Positions 5,935 through 6,928 of a DNA stretch of 6,928 nt are shown here, piece after piece. Position numbers and translations under genes: made by a program. Position 1 is the first letter of the stretch. Each line of letters starts with the position of its first letter. The DNA is from Gammaproteobacteria bacterium (lineage in GTDB: Bacteria; Pseudomonadota; Gammaproteobacteria; Francisellales; CACEW01), in assembly GCA_028282045.1 (NCBI GenBank), contig JANQIS010000126.1, positions 1 to 6,928 on the forward strand, written 5' to 3'. The notes beneath the pieces were generated by a model. It saw only the letters and a program-made list of their open reading frames with translations, had not been told where the DNA came from and ran no database searches.

Positions 5935-6204
5935 ATGAAAAACAAAGTGATTATTTTAGCCGGCCTGTCCGGCACATTATTACTGGCTGGCTGTGGTCAG
6001 AGCGGGCCATTATATTTAAGTGCACCGAGTGATGCCAGCACCACCAGTGGCATTCATCAACAACATATTAATACTAATGAGGGCAAGCCTCCTGCCAAGC
6101 AGCACTCTGTACAGTCTGATACAGCGAGCAAAGAATCTGCAACATCCGCTACTGTGCCCGTTAACAATGCCGCGGCCAAACAGCCTGATACGAACGATGC
6201 TTAG
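5935..6204 (+). CDS. lptM: LptM (YifL/LppL-type) outer-membrane lipoprotein
   Basis: This is a small lipoprotein of 89 residues. The signal peptide ends in the lipobox L-A-G-C with Cys20, directly followed by the family motif CGQSGPLYLSAP (usual form CGxxGPLY-P). In E. coli, LptM binds the LptD/LptE lipopolysaccharide translocon and promotes correct LptD disulfide maturation at the outer membrane. After the motif the protein is a low-complexity, polar tail rich in S, T, Q and A, longer than in E. coli (67 residues) and probably disordered. The ribosome site GGGAG lies about 8 bases before the ATG. The gene commonly precedes dapF or lysA-dapF; here the next gene is xerC. Confidence 0.87.
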   Translation: MKNKVIILAGLSGTLLLAGCGQSGPLYLSAPSDASTTSGIHQQHINTNEGKPPAKQHSVQSDTASKESATSATVPVNNAAAKQPDTNDA

Positions 6205-6216
6205 ACCCGGATATTT

Positions 6217-6267
6217 CACCCCACCGATAATCGCCTGGCGACTGCTGGTGAGGGGTGATTATCGGTG
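6217..6267 (+). promoter_or_regulatory. Strong intergenic inverted repeat with a competing hairpin, lptM-xerC
   Basis: CACCGATAATCGCC (6222-6235) pairs with GGTGATTATCGGTG (6254-6267): 14 base pairs including one G-U, with an 18-base loop. Separately, CACCCC (6217-6222) and ACC (6223-6225) can pair with GGGGTG (6252-6257) and GGT (6247-6249). This second pairing uses bases from both arms, so the two structures exclude each other. No T-run follows, so it is not a standard terminator. It could be an mRNA-stabilising or attenuating element, or a dispersed palindromic repeat. It ends 24 bases before the xerC ATG. Confidence 0.55.
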
Positions 6268-6291
6268 CAGCATAATGAAGCAGCCAGATTA

Positions 6292-6928
6292 ATGTTAACG
6301 CAAGCAGTGATCGAGTTTGGTGAATACCTGCGTTATCAGCGGCAACTATCCGCCCACACTGTTGAACATTACTCGCGGGACCTGACCCGGTTGAGCACTT
6401 GGTTACAAGCACATAAAATTACCAATTGGCAACACGTCACCAGCGCTCATTTGCGCCAATGGATCAGCCAACAGCATCAACAGGGTATTAGCGGTAAGTC
6501 TATTCAACGCCGCCTGTCTAGTGTGCGTAGTTTTTATCGTTATCTGATTAAACAAGGCTTAGCACAAAATCAACCGGCTAACGGTCTACGCTCACCCAAG
6601 TCGCCACGTAAGCTACCCAAAGTACGTGACGTAGATACCACCGGTGCCTTACTGGACCAAACGCCTAATGGTATATTGGAGTTACGCGATTGGACCATGA
6701 TGGAACTGACTTATTCTTGCGGACTGCGTTTAAGTGAACTCACCGGGCTGAATATGAACGATTTAGATATGGCCCAAAAACAGGTAACGGTGCTAGGGAA
6801 AGGCAATAAGATGCGCCAAATACCAGTGGGCAAGGCTGCTATCCTTGCGGTAACTAAATGGCTGGCGCAACGCACGGCATTGGCGGCGGAGTCTGAAACA
6901 GCATTATTTGTCAGTCAAAAGGGCAAAC
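6292..6928 (+). CDS. xerC: Tyrosine recombinase XerC (3' end outside window)
   Basis: XerC with XerD resolves chromosome dimers at dif during division. The visible 212 residues contain the N-terminal SAM-like DNA-binding domain (about 1-90, with QRQLSAHTVEHYSRDL and SIQRRLSSVRSFYRYL), the linker with the PKSPRKLPK motif, and the first part of the catalytic domain. Catalytic Arg146 is in CGLRLSELTGL and catalytic Lys170 in GKGNKMRQIPVG. Both lie two positions before the E. coli XerC residues (148 and 172), which supports ATG 6292 as start. An in-frame GTG at 6265 would add nine residues but overlaps the hairpin. The ribosome site is weak. The remaining H-x-x-R, H/W and Tyr residues lie beyond the edge. 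XerD is less likely given PKSPRKLPK and the LptM neighbour. Confidence 0.93.
   Translation, partial: MLTQAVIEFGEYLRYQRQLSAHTVEHYSRDLTRLSTWLQAHKITNWQHVTSAHLRQWISQQHQQGISGKSIQRRLSSVRSFYRYLIKQGLAQNQPANGLRSPKSPRKLPKVRDVDTTGALLDQTPNGILELRDWTMMELTYSCGLRLSELTGLNMNDLDMAQKQVTVLGKGNKMRQIPVGKAAILAVTKWLAQRTALAAESETALFVSQKGK

Noticed and set aside
6020..6292. Plus-strand 90-residue frame overlapping lptM and the gap
   Set aside because: It is the shadow of lptM in another frame, without a recognisable product; LptM has a lipobox and the family motif.

Overview
The window reads as chromosome of a gammaproteobacterium. The evidence is a pilin-ATPase-platform operon of the pilA/pilB/pilC (ppdD-hofB-hofC) kind, an LptM-type lipoprotein next to xerC, and moderate base composition. 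The short LptM-xerC link could suit several orders (Legionellales-like is a guess only), so I do not name a genus.

Layout. Bases 1-442: the 5' end of a minus-strand lipoprotein gene that runs off the left edge. It has a good sigma70-type promoter and a long leader containing a 22-codon ORF. Bases 443-889: an unrecognised, charged cytoplasmic protein, also minus strand. Bases 890-1023: no gene seen. Bases 1024-1504: a promoter and a small four-helix membrane protein of unknown function, plus strand. Bases 1554-4329: a tight type IV pilus operon with a pilin, an unusually short PilB-type assembly ATPase and the PilC platform protein, separated by 3 bases and then overlapping by 32. No prepilin peptidase (PilD) follows, although the pilin needs one; it must be encoded elsewhere.

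Bases 4456 to about 5172: an AT-richer accessory insertion related to AbiE toxin-antitoxin systems. The antitoxin-like DUF6088 gene looks intact. The AbiEii-type nucleotidyltransferase gene is broken: its N-terminal third is joined, out of frame, to what looks like a piece of its own C-terminal conserved motif, so the middle has been deleted. Inverted repeats lie at the junction with the next gene.

Bases 5204-5881 (minus): a complete serine carboxylesterase of the phospholipase/carboxylesterase (EstB/LYPLA-like) family. It is divergent from 5935-6204, a small LptM-type outer-membrane lipoprotein that helps LptD (LPS export) maturation. After a strong intergenic inverted repeat, xerC (6292 to the right edge) encodes the tyrosine recombinase for chromosome-dimer resolution. 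The usual dapF and DUF484 genes are absent between LptM and xerC.

No complete new defence or mobile system is evident. The most informative items are the internally deleted AbiEii gene beside a surviving antitoxin, the minimal PilB with a collapsed zinc-binding loop, and the two competing hairpins ahead of xerC.
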